Positions 23,453 to 33,471 of a DNA stretch of 64,000 nucleotides are shown here, in pieces. The stretch is taken from the NCBI GenBank assembly GCA_030686995.1, contig CM060680.1:204029322-204093321 (forward strand). The letters run 5' to 3'. This DNA comes from Artemisia argyi (taxonomy: Eukaryota > Streptophyta > Magnoliopsida > Asterales > Asteraceae). The notes beneath the pieces were generated by a model that worked only from the letters and a program-made list of their open reading frames with translations, had not been told where the DNA came from and did not search any database. How positions within the stretch are numbered: the first letter of the stretch is position 1; each line of letters opens with the position of its first letter. The translations under genes and the position numbers were made by a program.

Positions 23453-24813
23453 TGATGAGGCAAAAAATGAACCACTTTTAGGGGGTCATTTAAACCCGGA
23501 ATTGAATTTATTTGATCAAATATTGCCCTAAATCGTTCCTTTTGTGATTTTAGGTACTTTGGGAGAGAAATCCGGAAAAGGAAGCAATTCGGACGTTTTT
23601 GGAGCATAAAAGTGAAGAAAACGCCAAAGTCTTAATTTTCCTTGCTGGGAACAGCAGGTGACGACGTCAAGAGCAACATCCTGACGGCGTCAAGAGTAAA
23701 TTGCATGACGGCCCAGTACAAACGTGAAGGCGTCACAAGTAGAGCGTCAAGAGTAAAAGACGTGACGACCTGGAAGACCATAACACATGACGGCGTCAGA
23801 TGAAGATTAAAGCAGTCCGAGAAGTATTTTGGCGGCGAGATGACGGCGTCACCTATTTGGTCTTGACGTCGCCAGCCTCAGTTTTCTATATATAGTTTTC
23901 TAATTTTCATTCATTAGAGAGAGAAGTTTTGGAGAAACCCTAAGGCCGAACCTATTACGAATTTTATAGGTTTTTCAAGGGTTTTCAGCCCTTGAACCCT
24001 TTCATGTGTAGTTAAGAGAAGTGTTCTTTTAATTCAATCAATATGTCTATGTGTTGGTTGTCTATACCTTGTTCTTGTCTTAATTCCATCACGCTAGGCT
24101 AGATCTATCTTGTGTCTGCTTAGATCTAATGAAACCTAGATGTTAATTATGTGTTGATTACTTGTTTATGGTTGTATTGGATGAATGATTTCGATGTTAG
24201 GCTTAAGAAAACTGGCAGATCTCCAAATGGTAACATGCTTGAACGTCTTAGGAAACATGAACTGACGTGCACTAGGTTTTATTGGTTGTATTTAATGCAT
24301 GAGTAAATTCTAATGATCCCATGTTAGGAGCTTCTTAGCCGGCTCGACATAGGAGTGAAGTAGGCACTCATAGGATTGGGGAATTAAGTGTGCCACCCCA
24401 TGAATGGTATTAAGGAAAACAATCCGTCATCCACGCAACTATAACAAGTAATTAACGTGTAAAAGATATCTAGGGAGTAGTGAAATCTAAGTAAACACAA
24501 TTTCTCCACTTATTGCTCACAACCTTAGTTTAATTTAGTTTATTTTCATTTCTAGTATTTTATTTTGATTGCATCTTTAGTATTGGGTTAGTTGACTAGC
24601 AACTAATTCCGCCCAAATCCTTAAAACCCGAGATTTTTACTTGCTTTCTAAAAAATATAAAAATACAAAAATAATCATCCCTCATCTCTAGAACTAGTAT
24701 TTAGGTACTTGTCACTATACTATACTACAACGATCAGGTACACTGCCTGGTGGGGGTTGTAAGCTTCTCAAGATCCCTTGAGAGGTAAAGCCTGGTGCGA
24801 TCCCTACGTATCA
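23453..24813 (+). repeat. 5' LTR
   Basis: TG at 23453 and CA at 24813. Compared with the 3' LTR it lacks 48 bp near 24702, with GGT at both deletion borders. A TATA box (CTATATATAG) lies at about 23887 and the U3 part carries four palindromes of the type TGACG-N-CGTCA (23659, 23682, 23788, 23841). Confidence 0.93.
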
Positions 24814-24818
24814 AGTTT

Positions 24819-24838
24819 TTGGCGCCGCTGCCCGGGGA
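24819..24838 (+). other. Primer-binding site, tRNA-Asp type
   Basis: TTGGCGCCGCTGCCCGGGGA, six bases after the LTR, is close to the TGGCGCCGTTGCCGGGGA complement of the 3' end of tRNA-Asp used by Athila elements, with small changes. Confidence 0.72.
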
Positions 24839-24984
24839 ATAGTTATTGTCTAGGTTAGAATCTCTTTTTATTAGGTCTACTTGCTAGATTCCTTTCTAGC
24901 AAGATTTTATTTTTATTTTTAGGTTTTCTTTAGTCTATCTTATTTCTTTGTGTTTTTGTTCGTAACTCTTCACCACCCGACATC

Positions 24985-26634
24985 ATGGACGATGAGAACA
25001 TCTTTGAACCCGTCATCCCACCACAACAAAACCCACCACTAGAACCTCTTAGGCCCCGAACCTTAGGAGAGTATTCCCGACCTAGCCACCAAGGCTACCG
25101 AAACACCATTGAGCTCACCGGAGCCAATGTGACCCCCTTGCGATCCGACACCATCCGGTTGGTGCAAAGCGGATGTGTATTCCATGGACTTCGTTCCGAA
25201 GATCCAAACCAACATCTTAAGGACTTCCTTAAAATCGTAGATTCCATAGACCTAGATGTTGAAACTAGAGAGACAACCCGATTACGCCTATTCCAATTCT
25301 CTCTACGGGATCAAGCTAATCAATGGCTTGAGCGTTTACCCACGGGATCCATCACCACATGGGATGATCTCATCACTCGTTTCCTTGCTCAATTTTTCCC
25401 ACCGGGGAGAACTACTAAGCTTAGAAATGACATCTTGATGTTCCAACAACGTCAAAATGAATCTCTCTATGAAGCATGGACTCGTTTCAAGGACTTACTC
25501 CAAAAAGTCCCTCATCATGGCATAGATCTTTGGCTCCAAGTCCAAATCTTTTATGACCATATCGATCTCTCCACGAGGCGAGCCATTGACCAATCGGCCG
25601 GTGGTAAGCTACGTGATCTAAGTGCGGAACAATCATGGGAACTAATAGAAGATCTTGCTCTCTATGTCTATGAAAGTTGGAATGATCCCCGGGATTTGAA
25701 CAAAACGGTCAAGGCAATATCTTTGCCTTCGAACAACTCTAGCACTCCCGACCGTAGGATCATGGAACTTGAGGACCAAGTCAAGTTTCTCATGAAATCC
25801 TACGAAGCTCCTAAACCTTCAAGCCAAGTGAACAAAATCACTTCTTCATGCGAATTATGCAGTGGTCCCCATGACACTCGTGATTGTGTGGAACTCCCCG
25901 AAACAGCTTTTGCGGACTACGCATCCACGCGTACCGACGAAGCGGGAGATAGGTGGTACACTTTCAAGCTCGAGCCAAACCCTTACAGTGATTCATACAA
26001 CCCCTCTTGGAAAAATCACCCAAACCTTAGGTGGAAACAAAATCAACCCAATTCTTTCAATCCGCCTAATCGTTACCAACCCAACGGTCCACCCTCCAAC
26101 CGTACTTTCAACAACAATCCTTCTAACAACTATGGTAGTACCAACAATCTTGAAGGATTGATGTCGAAGTTCATGGCATCTCAAGAAGCTCGCATATCTA
26201 AGTTTGAAGCCGATTTCAAACAAAAGCAAAGCGAGATGACCACCAAAATTGACGCATTGTTGAAAGTTCTCAATGACCGAGAAATGGGAGCACTCCCAAG
26301 CGACACGGTCAAGAATCCGAAACTAAACGTTAATTCCATATATTCAGTTTCGTCACCCACTTCGTGTCCACAATACTACTCGGTTAAATCAACGAGCACG
26401 TGTTTCAAACAAAACCAAATTCTTCAAAAGGACCAATCAAGTAAAACACCTGATATAGAACCGGTCAAAAATATAGTTGAAACACCTCCTACGCAAGACC
26501 TTGACGATGAATTCAAGGAACTTCACCTTGAACGCCCCGTCATTGATGTCTTAGCGCGTGCTCCTTACTATAGCGCCCTCCTAGAAAAATATGAGAAGTT
26601 TAAACTAGGTAAAAATGGGACTGCCTTCGTTTAA
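24985..26634 (+). CDS. gag: Gag polyprotein, Athila-like
   Basis: 549 residues from ATG at 24985 to TAA at 26632. The retrotransposon Gag core lies at about residues 70-220, with DPNQHLKDFLKI, LFQFSLRDQANQWLERLP, TWDDLITRFLAQFFPP and ESLYEAWTRFKDLLQKVPHH, the classic Athila/Tat order. A zinc-knuckle variant CELCSGPHDTRDC sits at residues 289-301 (C-x2-C-x3-H-x4-C, one residue shorter than the canonical knuckle before H). After it come an Asn/Pro-rich stretch and a short helical segment. Gag would assemble cytoplasmic particles that package element RNA. The frame is free of stops and frameshifts, so it may be under recent selection. It is followed in the same frame by the protease ORF. Confidence 0.93.
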   Translation: MDDENIFEPVIPPQQNPPLEPLRPRTLGEYSRPSHQGYRNTIELTGANVTPLRSDTIRLVQSGCVFHGLRSEDPNQHLKDFLKIVDSIDLDVETRETTRLRLFQFSLRDQANQWLERLPTGSITTWDDLITRFLAQFFPPGRTTKLRNDILMFQQRQNESLYEAWTRFKDLLQKVPHHGIDLWLQVQIFYDHIDLSTRRAIDQSAGGKLRDLSAEQSWELIEDLALYVYESWNDPRDLNKTVKAISLPSNNSSTPDRRIMELEDQVKFLMKSYEAPKPSSQVNKITSSCELCSGPHDTRDCVELPETAFADYASTRTDEAGDRWYTFKLEPNPYSDSYNPSWKNHPNLRWKQNQPNSFNPPNRYQPNGPPSNRTFNNNPSNNYGSTNNLEGLMSKFMASQEARISKFEADFKQKQSEMTTKIDALLKVLNDREMGALPSDTVKNPKLNVNSIYSVSSPTSCPQYYSVKSTSTCFKQNQILQKDQSSKTPDIEPVKNIVETPPTQDLDDEFKELHLERPVIDVLARAPYYSALLEKYEKFKLGKNGTAFV

Positions 26635-26640
26635 AACAAG

Positions 26641-27516
26641 TTGCCTAAAAAGCTTGATGATCCGGGTATATTTGTTTTGCCTTGTAAGATAGGAAGATCC
26701 GAAGCTTTCGACACACTAGCCGATTTAGGGTCAAGCCTCAACTTGATTCCCTTATCCTTATTCACCGCTCTTAAGCTAGGAAAGTTAGTGGAAACGGAGG
26801 TATTGATAGGGCTAGCGGATGGGAGTATTGCCCACCCGGTTGGAATGATTAAGGATGTAGTTGTTCACGTAGGAAGGTTAACTATATTAGCGGATTTTCA
26901 TGTCCTAGACATGGTTAGTGACACTACATGCCCATTATTGGTAGGAAGAGGATTTTTAGCAACCGCTAGCGCCATGATAGATTGTAAGGAGTTTAAGATA
27001 GCGGTAGGTGAAGGCGATACTTGGTCGGTGTACGATGTCAAGAAGCATAGTTATGATTGTGATGATGAACCGACACCGCATTGGGTAGAGATGAATAGAA
27101 GACGATCTAGATATGGACCTTGGATAGAAAGGAACTTTATAGGACCTCAATGCCCATTTTATCTAGAAAAATATTTCGTTGAAAAGACACATTCGGTGGA
27201 ACAACTCATAGCTAGAGATGAAGAGCTAGATCCCTTTGAGGACCCCTTAGTCTTTAGGAAGATGATTGAGTTCTTGAGCGTAATGCCTATTAATATAGAG
27301 ATGAATAAGTGGAAAAGAGAGGGAGACAAGTGTAAATGGAGGTGGGACAAGCCACCTAAAGAAGGTGACGGATCATGGCATATGAGGATGACTTTGTATG
27401 ATCCGGATGGAGAAAAGTTTGAAAGGTCATACCATACTAAGGAAACCGATAGGAAGTTGAAACCTAAGTTTGATCCCAAAGATGTCCTCAATGAGGAACT
27501 CACCCGTGTCACGTAG
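26641..27516 (+). CDS. Retropepsin-like protease domain and tail (in-frame after a UAA stop)
   Basis: The reading frame is the same as gag, but TAA at 26632-26634 separates them, and no ATG starts it; the open stretch begins at AAC-AAG-TTG. Protein features: LPCKIGRSEAFDTLADLGSS, with the retropepsin aspartate at position 28 counted from 26641 in the DLGSS form typical of Athila (DLGAS), then LIPLSLFTALKLG, and the flap-to-end segment CPLLVGRGFLATASAMIDC. A tail of about 160 residues follows with EDPLVFRKMIEFLSVMP and a Lys/Trp-rich segment, ending at 27516 without any RT domain. It may be expressed by stop read-through, or the stop may be a single mutation that inactivates it. It would cleave Gag. 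Confidence 0.8.
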   Translation: MPKKLDDPGIFVLPCKIGRSEAFDTLADLGSSLNLIPLSLFTALKLGKLVETEVLIGLADGSIAHPVGMIKDVVVHVGRLTILADFHVLDMVSDTTCPLLVGRGFLATASAMIDCKEFKIAVGEGDTWSVYDVKKHSYDCDDEPTPHWVEMNRRRSRYGPWIERNFIGPQCPFYLEKYFVEKTHSVEQLIARDEELDPFEDPLVFRKMIEFLSVMPINIEMNKWKREGDKCKWRWDKPPKEGDGSWHMRMTLYDPDGEKFERSYHTKETDRKLKPKFDPKDVLNEELTRVT

Positions 27517-29372
27517 TAACCCATGACCTTGAGTCTAGCTACAAGACTCGTAAATAAAGAAAAGCGCTTCTTGGGAGGCAACCCATGCTTTGTGTGATTT
27601 TATTTTTTTTTGTTTGTTTGTTATTTGCTTCCGTATGCATGCTTTATTTTTATTGTTGGTAGATCATGTTTCTCAATTAAAAAGTGGAAATACTTTACTT
27701 TGTTGTTTTGGCATAGTCTTAACTCCACCTAAAAGTATTTTTGCAAAAGATAAATGTAAGGGGAAACCCCAAATATGTTTTTAAGAAACAAACCGATCAT
27801 GATTCTCCACAATATTAAGTGAACATGTATATTCGTATTTGTTAGAGTCAAATGCTTGTATTGAGTCATAATGAAGTTTTGCAGGATTTTCCAGGAAGTA
27901 GAACCAAGTTTTTCCAGAAATTTTCCGGAAACTTAATATAAGAATTTCTGCAGGTCACTTCTGACGGCGTCATGAGTTAACTCTTGAGGGCGTCACGTGT
28001 AAAAATCTGAAAATTTTACCGGTTTTGTTTTTCTAACAGAGTCTTACAGTTTTTGTGAATTATTAAGTTTTATAATCTCCAGGAAATCTGCAAACTTCAT
28101 TCCACAAGCATTATATCTTATTTTGTTTTCTAGGATTTAGTAACTTATATAGATTACCGCCGATTTTACGCGAGGTTGCCTTGTTTGTTTTCTCAGGATT
28201 TACAGGTTATGTATGACAAGAAGATGATTTATATTCTGGAAGGGAAGCTTTGATTGTTCATTTTCTTGGAGGAAGATTTAACCTCGCCACCTTATTATCC
28301 ATACCGAGCGAATCAGGGGAGTATTTGATTTCATTCTTTTTACTTTTTCACTTTTACATTCTTTACTTGAACATTGGGGACAATGTTCATCTTAAGTGTA
28401 AGGGGAGGGTAAAATGATGATACTTTACATGTACACTTTCGCTTGAGTTTGTTTTGTTTAATGGTAGATGTGCAATAAAACTATGAGAAATACTTGTTAG
28501 TGCAATTTTAGCGCCAAATTTAAAATTTTTTACAACATTTAGGAGTGAAACTTTAGCCATAGCAAGCGTCTCATGGATAGGAGATTGTATGACTAGCACA
28601 AAACCGTACTATTCAGAAAAATTTTCCACCCAAATATGTGAGGTTCGCCTTTAGATTTGATAGGAAAAGCATTTACTATTAGTGCTTATGAGTGTACCGA
28701 TAGCATTTAGATTCTAGAACTTGCGTTAGTGATGCATCCCGAGACCGCTAGTGAGACTACATTCGTGTAGTAGGATTTACTACATGATAAGAGGCATTAG
28801 GATCACCCTTGTGTTAAACCCGTATCATGATTTCTTGACCATTTAAGTCATATTACTTGGCTAGTTAAGTCAACTAATTTTTCCCACACCCTTAGCGTTG
28901 TACTCATTTTTAGTACACGAAACCCCTAGTACACCCCTCCGAGCCTATCTTTTCGTTTCTAACTTTAAGCATCTTACTTAAAGGAAGAATTTGTTACACC
29001 CCACTTAAATGTACAACCAAATCACCTTAGCCTTCCGTGTATGCACTCATCTTTAGTGCATTATTGTTATTTGTTAAACCCTTAGTTAATTATCTAATTG
29101 ATTACATGGTTGCTAAGTCGAGTCATATCCTTGTACATATTGTTTTGGGACGATTGGGACTCATTGGTAAAGTACTTATTTTGTGGAGTAATGGGGAAGA
29201 ACATCATTTATTACCCCCATATGTACGTTAATCTTAAAAGTACTCCAAGTGTTTTGATTTTCTTAATTCGAGTCATTAGATTAGTTTATTGTAAAGTATG
29301 TAAAAATTCAAGTGTAAGGGGAATGTTCATTCCCTATGATGTATTATTTTGGATGGTAGGGTAAGAGTGCAT

Positions 29373-29374
<2 letters not shown>

Positions 29375-29415
<41 letters not shown>
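29375..29415 (+). repeat. A41 homopolymer
   Basis: 41 consecutive A bases inside the element, followed by A-rich imperfect sequence to about 29467. Confidence 0.95.
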
Positions 29416-29418
<3 letters not shown>

Positions 29419-30002
29419 AAAAATCAAGAAAAAGAAAAAAAATAGAAAAAGAAAAGAGAAAAAAACATACGGACTACCATCCCGTTTTCATTCTATGTTT
29501 ATTTTATGTTTTTGTTATTTTTCATTTATTAGCTTAAGTCGAGTCTAGTCTTGGCTTAGCAACGCCATATTGTACATGTAATTAACCAAGATTGTTAACT
29601 CGCCACCAGTAAAAACTTCCTTTATCCAACAAAACCGTGTATTTCATATCCCTACACCTAACGTTACAACCCTTTAAAAGACCTCTTTGATAGTTTATCC
29701 TAGGTGCTTACGCCATGTGGTGGAGGATTGATCCTTTCCCAAGCCTATGGTAATCTATTTTGCTATGACAGGTAGTGAGAGATATCTTCCGTTTCCATAT
29801 TGTAATTTATACTTTATTACACCTGAGAGATGTGAGTATCTAAACACTATTTGTGAGGTGCTAGTGTATGACCTCCGTGCTTGTCTATTGGTCTTTAGTG
29901 GAACGATTATTTGTTGTAATTACTTTTATATTAGTGTTAAATGACCCCTAACTTGTATTTTGACTAGAATAAAAGCGCATTTGCTTGAGGACAAGCAAAT
30001 CT

Positions 30003-30018
30003 CAAGTGTAAGGGTATA
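30003..30018 (+). other. Polypurine-type tract before the 3' LTR
   Basis: CAAGTGTAAGGGTATA abuts the 3' LTR after GAGGACAAGCAAATCT. The GGACAAGCAAA...AAGT..GGG arrangement is that of Athila elements, where plus-strand DNA synthesis is primed. Confidence 0.55.
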
Positions 30019-31427
30019 TGATGAGGCGAAAAATGAACCACTTTTAGGGGGTCATTTAAACCGGAATTGAATTTATTTGATCAAATATTGCCCTAAATAG
30101 TTCATTTTGTGATTTTTGGTACTTTGGGAGAGAAATTTGGAAAAGGAAGCAATTTGGACGTTTTTGGAGCATATAAGTGAAGAAAACGCCAAAGTCTTAA
30201 TTTTCCTTGCTGGGAACAGTAGGTGACGGCGTCAAGAGCAACATCCTGACGGCGTCAAGAGTAAATTGCATGACGGCCCAGTACAAACGTGAAGGCGTCA
30301 CAAGTAGAGCGTCAAGAGTAAAAGACGTGACGGCCTGGAAGACCATAACACATGACGGCATCAGATGAAGATTAAGGCAGTCCGAGAAGTATTTTGGCGG
30401 CGAGATGACGGCGTCACCTATTTGGTCTTGACGCCGTCAGCCTCAGTTTTCTATATATAGTTTTCTAATTTTCATTCATTAGAGAGAGAAGTTTTGGAGA
30501 AACCCTAAGGCCGAACCTATTACGAATTTTACAGGTTTTTAAAGGGTTTTCAGCCCTTGAACCCTTTCATGTGTAATTAAGATAAGTGTTCTTTTAATTC
30601 AATCAATATGTCTATGTGTTGGTTGTCTATATCTTGTTCTTGTCTTAATTCCATCATGCTAGGCTAGATCTATCTTATGTTTGCTTAGATCTAATGAAAC
30701 CTAGATGTTAATTATGTGTTGATTACTTGTTTATGGTTGTATTGGATGAATGATTTCGATGTTAAGCTTAAGAAAACTGGCAGATCTCCAAATGGTAACA
30801 TGCTTGAACGTCTTAGGAAACTTGAACTGACGTGCACTAGGTTTTATTGGTTGTATTTAATGCATGAGTAAATTCTAATGATCCCATGTTAGGAGCTTCT
30901 TAGCCGGCTCGACATAGGAGTCAAGTAGGCACTCATAGGATTGGGGAATTAAGTGCGCCACCCCATCAATGGTATTAAGGAATACAATCCGTCATCCACG
31001 CAAGTATAACAAGTAATTAACGTGTAAAAGATATCTAGGGAATAGTGAAATCTAAGTAAACACAATTTCTCCACTTATTGCTCACAACCTTAGTTTAATT
31101 TAGTTTATTTTCATTTCTTGTATTTTATTTTGATTGCATCTTTAGTATTGGGTTAGTTGACTAGCAACTAATTCCGCCCAAATCCTTAAAACCCGAGATT
31201 TTTACTTGCTTTCTAAAAAATATAAAAATACAAAAATAATCATCCCTCATCTCTAGAACTAGTATTTAGGTTTTCTAATCCTAGCGACACTATTCCTAGC
31301 TGAACGATCAATCCCCCGGTACTTGTCACTATACTATACTACAACGATCAGGTACACTGCCTGGTGGGGGTTGTAAGCTTCTCAAGATCCCTTGAGAGGT
31401 AAAGCCTGGTGCGATCCCTACGTATCA
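30019..31427 (+). repeat. 3' LTR
   Basis: 1409 bp, TG...CA, full-length version of the LTR. Few differences from the 5' copy apart from the 48-bp gap in the latter. Confidence 0.95.
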
Positions 31428-33471
31428 TGATTGCAGCCATGGCTGGTTTTGCACCACTGTTATTGCAGTTCGCATGCTGAGTTGTACTGAATTGCATTGA
31501 TGGCGAGGCAAAGTGTCAGATTTGCAGCCATGGTGACATGAAAATGATCGTGATGCTATTATAAGGGCCTATGATGAATATGACCAAGATTGATTGATCT
31601 GTGATTGTCGATTAATGTTGTGATCGTCCGTGTCTTGGCAGGGCAAATAATTACATTTGTAGCCATGCCGGATGTATCCTCTTTTTTCGATTGTCAACCT
31701 ATCTGAGCCTCATAGGCGCATTTATTTGTGCCGAGACAACCTTGCTATGCTTGCATCCAGGCTAAGTTGGACTGAACTGCATCAATGGCAGGGCAAAGTG
31801 TCAGATTTGCAGCCATGGTGACATCAAAATAATAGTAATGCTATTATAAGCGGCTATGATGAATATGACAAAGATTGATTGAATCTGTGATTGTTGATTA
31901 AAGTTGTGATCGTCCGTGTCTTGGCAGGGCAAATAATTGCATTTGCAGCCATGTCGGGTGTATCCGCTTTCTTTGATCTGAGCCTCATAGGCACATTTAT
32001 TTGTGCCGGGGCAAGTTGGCTATGCTCGCATCCCTTGACGGGTTTATCCTCTAAATATACTAAATATACTGAAGTTGAAAATTACAGTTGTGTGTATTTT
32101 TTTCTATTAGTTATTTTTCTTATCTGAGGCAATGATGATAAATTTGTTATTTGTTACGATACCTTCTTACATATATGAGCCTCCAAAAGGGACATCTTTA
32201 CCAAAATAGAAAGTGACTGGCCAATACGACGAGCACCTTCAAGAATACCCATTTTCATTAAGGCCTCAAATTCAAAAGCACTTGGTTATACCAGGTTCTG
32301 ATTTGTGCATTTCTGGCTGAAAAATTTGTGAAGTGGTGGCATTCTTTTATCGATGAAAAAGGATGATTTGGACTCGCTATGTACAAATGAAACTGCCTTA
32401 AGGCTGCTAAAATCAGAACCTGTTAAAGACCAATGACAACTCAGAATGATCTGAAATTATACAGTATTACATTTATCGTGATGTACTATTCCCTTCTTTT
32501 TGAGACTGTTCTTATTTTTTCATTATTGCTATTTATCTATTTTTTTATTCTGTTTTTTTCTATTTTGGGTTCTTTGAATAGGTGTGTGGATGTGCTCATG
32601 GTGATCGAGAGGTATGTTGCAAGGCTGATTTTGAAGATAGGCTAATGGATTTAGAACTGTATGTGGCTCGGAATACCTGCTACACATACGCTTTCGGATC
32701 CAGGGAGTGATGGAAGCCTGATTTTAGGTGGTAGCGAGTATGCTTCATTAATGGCAAACATCGAAGCTTCATGGTCAAATTGCATGGTAATGTACATGAT
32801 ATACATGTTGTTATAAACTTATTGTCACTCTGAAATTGTCGGAGAATAACTGGAGTTCAATTATGATGACCTTAGTGTTACATGTTGGATAATGGGATGT
32901 ATATATGCAGGTATGCTCCATCAGATAAGTTGCTGCTAATGGACTGAAGCACCTTGTAGAGGAGTTTCATTCCCAATAGGTAGTGCAACACATTGTTCCA
33001 ACTATGGGCTGTTATTCGATTTTTGCCCTTGCGTTTGTGGGCGCGTATCTTGCCTGGGCAGTCACATTGAGATTGTGATTGCAGCCATGGCTGGTATTTG
33101 GTACCACTGTTATTGCAGTTCGCACGCTGAGTTGTACTCAATTGCATCAATGGCAGGGCAAAGTGTTAGATTTGAAGCCATGGTGACATGAAAATTATTG
33201 TAATGCTATTATAAGGGGCTATGATGAATATGATAACGATTGATTGAATTTGTGATTGTCGATTAAAGTTGTGATCATCCGTGTCTTGGCAGGGCAAATA
33301 ATTACATTTGCAGCCATGCCGGATCTATCCGCTTTCTTCGATTGTCAACCTATCTGAGCCTCATAGGCACATTTATTTGTGTCGGGACAAGCTTGCTATG
33401 CTTGCATCCAGCCTAGGTTGAACTGAATTGCATCAATGGCGGGGAAAAGTGTCAAATTTGTAGACATAATA

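Larger units (their letters stand above)
27517..30018 (+). other. Noncoding 3' internal region of the retrotransposon
   Basis: Holds GCGCTTCTTGGGAGGCAACC just after the ORF, a TGACGGCGTCA palindrome at about 27962, an internal purine-rich motif after GGGGACAATGTTC (about 28377-28409), a 41-base A-run (29375-29415) and the terminal tract near 30003-30018. No ORF longer than about 140 codons and no RT, integrase or env-like motif. Confidence 0.75.
23453..31427 (+). mobile_element. Non-autonomous LTR retrotransposon, Athila-like Gag-Pro only
   Basis: A complete element of 7975 bp: 5' LTR, tRNA-Asp-type PBS, gag, protease-like ORF, long noncoding region, purine-rich tract and 3' LTR, flanked by TGATT. 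Gag and protease resemble the Athila branch of Ty3/gypsy. There is no reverse transcriptase, RNase H or integrase between the protease end (27516) and the 3' LTR, and that 2.5-kb region has no long ORF. The motif GCGCTTCTTGGGAGGCAACC after the protease is known from the 3' part of Athila/Tat elements, so the pol domain seems to have been lost cleanly. The LTRs are nearly identical, pointing to recent insertion. Mobility would need proteins from a related autonomous element. It fits the class of terminal-repeat elements with GAG. Confidence 0.9.
22738..33471 (+). repeat. Tandem array unit 1, split by the retrotransposon
   Basis: 22738-23452 plus 31433-33471 form one unit of about 2.75 kb that matches 33472-35790. 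It contains monomers of about 285 bp with the words CAGGGCAAATAATT and TTGCAGCCATGG, and a decayed exon-like block at 32580-32790. Confidence 0.8.

Noticed and set aside
27159..27581. 140-codon minus-strand ORF
   Set aside because: Shadow of the protease ORF on the plus strand.
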